Shown: one piece after another, positions 4,518 to 7,294 of the stretch
Numbering within the stretch: position 1 is the first letter of the stretch
Layout: each line of letters starts with the position of its first letter
Assembly: GCA_947074245.1 (NCBI GenBank)
Contig: CAMTOW010000097.1
Span: 1 to 7,294 of the forward strand
Origin: an uncultured Bacteroidales bacterium
GTDB lineage: Bacteria > Bacteroidota > Bacteroidia > Bacteroidales > JAUNSR01
Direction of reading: 5' to 3'
DNA: 7,294 bases
The notes under the pieces: model-generated
What the model was told of the DNA's origin: nothing
Seen by the model: only the letters and a program-made list of their open reading frames with translations
Database searches by the model: none
Position numbers and translations under genes: made by a program

Positions 4518-6659
4518 ATGGAAAACATCAAAGTTATCAAGCGGGACGGTACTACGACCGTATTTGATAAACAAAAGATAGTCAGAGCGGTTAACAAGAG
4601 TGCGCAACGCATTGTTGTTACGCTGACTCGTCATGAACTGGATTTGATCTGCGATAATGTTTATAATTATCTGATCAAAAATAACATTTCAGTAATAAAT
4701 GTTTTGCAGCTGCACAACATCGTCGAAACCAGTATTGATCAGGTCAATCATAACGTGGCGTCCAGCTATCGCGAATACCGTAATTACAAAGTGGATTTCG
4801 TCGGAATGCTTGATGAGGTATATCGCAAGGCCCAGGTCATCATGTATCGGGGTGATAAAGAAAACAGCAATACCGACAGCGCATTGGTTTCGACCAAACG
4901 AAGTCTTGTTTATAATGAACTGAACAAGGAGCTTTACAATAAATTCTTTTTGACTGTTGAAGAGAAGTCGGCATGTCGTGATGGTTATATCTACATTCAT
5001 GATAAAGCGGCTCGTCGCGATACGATGAACTGTTGCCTTTTTGATGTGAAATCGGTGATGACCGGTGGATTCGAAATGGGCAATATCTGGTACAACGAGC
5101 CGAAATCAATCGATACGGCCTGTGACGTATTGGGTGATATCATCATGATGTCTGCGTCTATGCAATATGGCGGTTGGTCTACGCGTGTAGACGATCTTTT
5201 GGCTCGCTATGTTGAGAAATCATACAACCGATATGTGGAGGAGATCTCACAGATGCTTCGCGAATCGAATGCCGATATCAATCCGGATTTTGTGGATCGC
5301 TGGGCGATGAAGAAGACACGAAGAGATCTGGAACAAGGTATTCAGGGATTGGAAATCAAGTTGAACTCAGTGGCGTCGAGCCGGGGAGATTATCCGTTTA
5401 CAACTTTCGCATTGGGATTGGGAACGGGTAAATTCGAAAAGATCGTATCCGAAGCGTTACTCAATGTGCGTATGGGCGGTCAGGGGCGTGATGGCTTCAA
5501 AAAGCCGGTCTTGTTCCCTAAACTGATTTTCCTGTATGACGAATCCATTCACGGAAAAGGTGGCGCAGCCGAAGATCTTTTTGAACTTGCCGTGAAGTGT
5601 TCGGGAAAATGTATGTATCCCGATTATCTGTCGCTTAGTGGCGAAGGGTATGTTCCTTCTATATATAAGATGTATCAGGAAGTCGTGTATCCGATGGGAT
5701 GTCGCGCATTCCTTTCTCCTTGGTATCGTAAAGGCGGTATGTATCCGGCCGACTCGTCTGATACGCCTGTTTTTACCGGACGTTTCAATGTGGGAGCCGT
5801 TACGCTCAATATGATTATGATCCTGGCTAAGGCTCGTGAGGAAAATAAAGACTTTTATGAAGTTTTGGATTACTATCTGGAGATGATCCGTAAAGTGCAC
5901 ATCCGTACATACGATTATCTCGGAAAGATGAAAGCTTCGGTACATCCGCTGGCTTACTGCGAAGGTGGCTTTTTGGGCGGTAACCTCAAACCATACGAAG
6001 AGATCGCGCCTGTATTGAAATCGGCTACGGCATCGTTCGGTGTCACCGGTCTGAATGAATTGCAAATGCTATACAATGGCAAAACGATTCGAGAAGATGG
6101 TGCTTTCGCTGTAGAGGTGATGGAATATATCAATAAGAAAGTAACCGAGTTTAAAGAGATCGATAAGAATCTTTATGCGGTATATGGCACGCCGGCCGAG
6201 TCGTTGTGCGGATTGCAGATCAAGCAGTTCCGTGATAAGTTCGGTGTTGTACCCGGAGTTTCCGACCGACCTTATACCACCAATAGCTTCCATTGTCATG
6301 TAACGGAAGACATCAATCCGGTCGAAAAACAGGATTTGGAATATCGTTTCTGGAATCTGTTCAACGGAGGGAAGATTCAGTACGTGCGCTATCCGGTCGA
6401 ATACAATCTGGAAGCGATTCGTACCTTGATCCGTCGAGCTATGAAGATGGGATTATATGAAGGTGTCAATCTGGCTCTGTCTTATTGCAACGACTGTGGT
6501 CATCAGGAGCCGAATATGGAAGTATGCTCGGCTTGTGGGAGCGAACATCTGACTAAGATCGACCGTATGAATGGCTATTTGAGCTATTCCCGTGTCAAAG
6601 GCGACACCTCTTTAAATGAAGCGAAGATGGCCGAAATCGCAGAACGAGTATCAATGTAA
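4518..6659 (+). CDS. nrdD: Anaerobic (class III) ribonucleoside-triphosphate reductase
   Basis: NrdD converts ribonucleoside triphosphates to deoxyribonucleotides in the absence of oxygen through a glycyl radical. The 713 residues match the usual family length (about 700). Residues 3-90 are an ATP-cone allosteric domain (VIKRDGTTTVFDKQKI). The catalytic barrel includes NCC at 171-173 and MGCRAFLSPW with Cys395, the expected thiyl-radical cysteine. GRFNVG follows at 421-426. Near the C-terminus Cys657, Cys660, Cys670 and Cys673 form the zinc site, followed by RMNGYL with Gly686 as the radical glycine. All key residues are present, so the enzyme should be active. Known members use formate or, in a subgroup, thioredoxin as reductant; I cannot assign this one. 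The start at 4518 is favoured by the -7 element and the AAGAGG site over an in-frame ATG at 4479. nrdG follows after 10 bp. Confidence 0.97.
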   Translation: MENIKVIKRDGTTTVFDKQKIVRAVNKSAQRIVVTLTRHELDLICDNVYNYLIKNNISVINVLQLHNIVETSIDQVNHNVASSYREYRNYKVDFVGMLDEVYRKAQVIMYRGDKENSNTDSALVSTKRSLVYNELNKELYNKFFLTVEEKSACRDGYIYIHDKAARRDTMNCCLFDVKSVMTGGFEMGNIWYNEPKSIDTACDVLGDIIMMSASMQYGGWSTRVDDLLARYVEKSYNRYVEEISQMLRESNADINPDFVDRWAMKKTRRDLEQGIQGLEIKLNSVASSRGDYPFTTFALGLGTGKFEKIVSEALLNVRMGGQGRDGFKKPVLFPKLIFLYDESIHGKGGAAEDLFELAVKCSGKCMYPDYLSLSGEGYVPSIYKMYQEVVYPMGCRAFLSPWYRKGGMYPADSSDTPVFTGRFNVGAVTLNMIMILAKAREENKDFYEVLDYYLEMIRKVHIRTYDYLGKMKASVHPLAYCEGGFLGGNLKPYEEIAPVLKSATASFGVTGLNELQMLYNGKTIREDGAFAVEVMEYINKKVTEFKEIDKNLYAVYGTPAESLCGLQIKQFRDKFGVVPGVSDRPYTTNSFHCHVTEDINPVEKQDLEYRFWNLFNGGKIQYVRYPVEYNLEAIRTLIRRAMKMGLYEGVNLALSYCNDCGHQEPNMEVCSACGSEHLTKIDRMNGYLSYSRVKGDTSLNEAKMAEIAERVSM

Positions 6660-6669
6660 ACCTCTTTTC

Positions 6670-7212
6670 ATGAATTATCACAATATAACAAAATGCGATA
6701 TGCTCAATGGCGATGGGCTGAGAGTGGTGCTATGGGTTTCTCATTGCACGCATGCTTGTCCGGGTTGTCATAACCCGCAAACCCATGATGCCGCAAGCGG
6801 AATTCCTTTTGATAAGGCTGCTTATGACGAATTGCTTGCTGAGATGCAAAAAGATTATGTATCAGGCATTACATTTAGTGGTGGCGATCCGTTGTCTCCC
6901 GTCAACCGTAAAGAGATTCTGGAGATGATTCAGCATTTTCGGTTGATATTTCCCGAAAAGACCATTTGGTTGTATACAGGATATGTATGGGAAGAGATTG
7001 CTCATCTTACGGGAATTCGTGATGTAGATGTGGTAGTTGATGGTCGTTATGTGCATTCTCAACGAAATACCAACTTGCCATATCGTGGTAGTTACAATCA
7101 ACGGATTATTGATGTGAAAGAATCGCTCCGTCAAGATAAGACCATATTGAAACATGCTGTTGCTTCTGTCGACAAGCCGATGCCGGTCGCGGATAAATGT
7201 TGTTGTGGATAA
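6670..7212 (+). CDS. nrdG: Anaerobic ribonucleotide reductase activase, radical SAM
   Basis: NrdG cleaves S-adenosylmethionine with a [4Fe-4S] cluster to abstract hydrogen from the radical glycine of NrdD. The radical-SAM triad is Cys26-x3-Cys30-x2-Cys33 (HCTHACPGCHNPQT). SGGDP at 70-74 is the SAM-binding GGE-like motif. WLYTGYVWEE (100-109), VDVVVDGRY (119-127) and RGSYNQRIIDV (139-149) are typical of the family. An upstream ATG at 6616 would overlap nrdD by 44 bp and add 18 residues unlike the family N-terminus, so I chose ATG 6670, 10 bp after the nrdD stop, which implies one operon. At 180 residues it is longer than the 154 of the E. coli enzyme. The extra tail ends in three consecutive cysteines (177-179) and glycine, an unusual feature reported separately. 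The stop codon is present, 32 bp before the adapter, so the gene is complete. Confidence 0.96.
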   Translation: MNYHNITKCDMLNGDGLRVVLWVSHCTHACPGCHNPQTHDAASGIPFDKAAYDELLAEMQKDYVSGITFSGGDPLSPVNRKEILEMIQHFRLIFPEKTIWLYTGYVWEEIAHLTGIRDVDVVVDGRYVHSQRNTNLPYRGSYNQRIIDVKESLRQDKTILKHAVASVDKPMPVADKCCCG

Positions 7213-7244
7213 ATAATAGGTTTATTCATCATCAGTCAACTCCA

Positions 7245-7294
7245 AGATCGGAAGAGCGTCGTGTAGGGAAAGAGTGTTAAGATTAGTGTAGATC
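7245..7294 (-). other. Illumina P5-side adapter with i5 index (not biological)
   Basis: Bases 7245-7277 are an exact reverse complement of the 33-base TruSeq Read 1 adapter (beginning AGATCGGAAGAGCGTC). Bases 7278-7285 are the reverse complement of index TAATCTTA, and 7286-7294 (GTGTAGATC) the start of the P5 flow-cell oligo. The insert ends at about 7244. The 32 bp between the nrdG stop and the adapter show no terminator. Confidence 0.99.

Noticed and set aside
5457..6065. 202-codon minus-strand open frame within nrdD
   Set aside because: It is antisense to conserved catalytic sequence of nrdD; a shadow frame.
6616..6669. Upstream start for nrdG overlapping nrdD
   Set aside because: The added residues do not resemble NrdG N-termini and lie in the nrdD 3' end; ATG 6670 gives a normal start.
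1..7294. Inverted terminal repeats suggesting a transposon or linear element
   Set aside because: The repeats are Illumina adapter and index sequence; no transposase or target-site duplication exists.
1..7294. CRISPR array, tRNA, rRNA, phage, toxin-antitoxin or defence genes
   Set aside because: I looked for spaced repeats, tRNA-like cloverleaf sequence and characteristic proteins on both strands and saw none.

Overview
The window reads as one complete assembled contig, not an excerpt of a chromosome. Both ends are Illumina P5-side adapter with the same i5 index (TAATCTTA), and the biological insert is about 43-7244. Inside are eight ordinary-looking genes of a Bacteroidota bacterium, probably Bacteroidales. 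The assignment rests on a TonB-dependent receptor barrel of the type common in this phylum, TAnnTTTG promoter elements in place of sigma70 boxes, few Shine-Dalgarno sites, and adjacent class III ribonucleotide reductase genes expected of an anaerobe. Genus cannot be fixed from the sequence alone; Parabacteroides or Bacteroides is a guess from the style of the proteins.

Layout from left to right: adapter (1-42); the C-terminal 288 residues of a TonB-dependent outer-membrane receptor (+, 43-909); a strong bidirectional terminator (943-979); cytoplasmic thioredoxin (-, 1003-1383), preceded on its strand by an unrecognised lipoprotein (-, 1435-1956); a divergent spacer; a 76-residue acidic small protein (+, 2170-2400); two consecutive hairpins between convergent genes (2421-2446, 2480-2529); a DUF1232 membrane protein (-, 2566-2991) lying 13 bp downstream of a six-segment voltage-gated-type potassium channel (-, 3005-3793); a 724-bp AT-rich spacer with several inverted repeats, a 20-bp perfect palindrome and three copies of ATTGTTCT; then nrdD (+, 4518-6659) and nrdG (+, 6670-7212), the anaerobic ribonucleotide reductase and its activase; finally adapter (7245-7294).

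The clearest functional unit is nrdDG. NrdG uses a radical-SAM [4Fe-4S] cluster to make the glycyl radical on NrdD, which then reduces ribonucleoside triphosphates without oxygen. The channel and DUF1232 gene look like a second, two-gene unit, and the lipoprotein and thioredoxin may share a transcript. I see no CRISPR array, tRNA, rRNA, phage gene, transposase, toxin-antitoxin pair or defence system, and no convincing undescribed system. The parts most worth checking are the adapter ends, the structured spacer upstream of nrdD, the triple-cysteine tail of NrdG, and the cysteine-pair lipoprotein next to thioredoxin.
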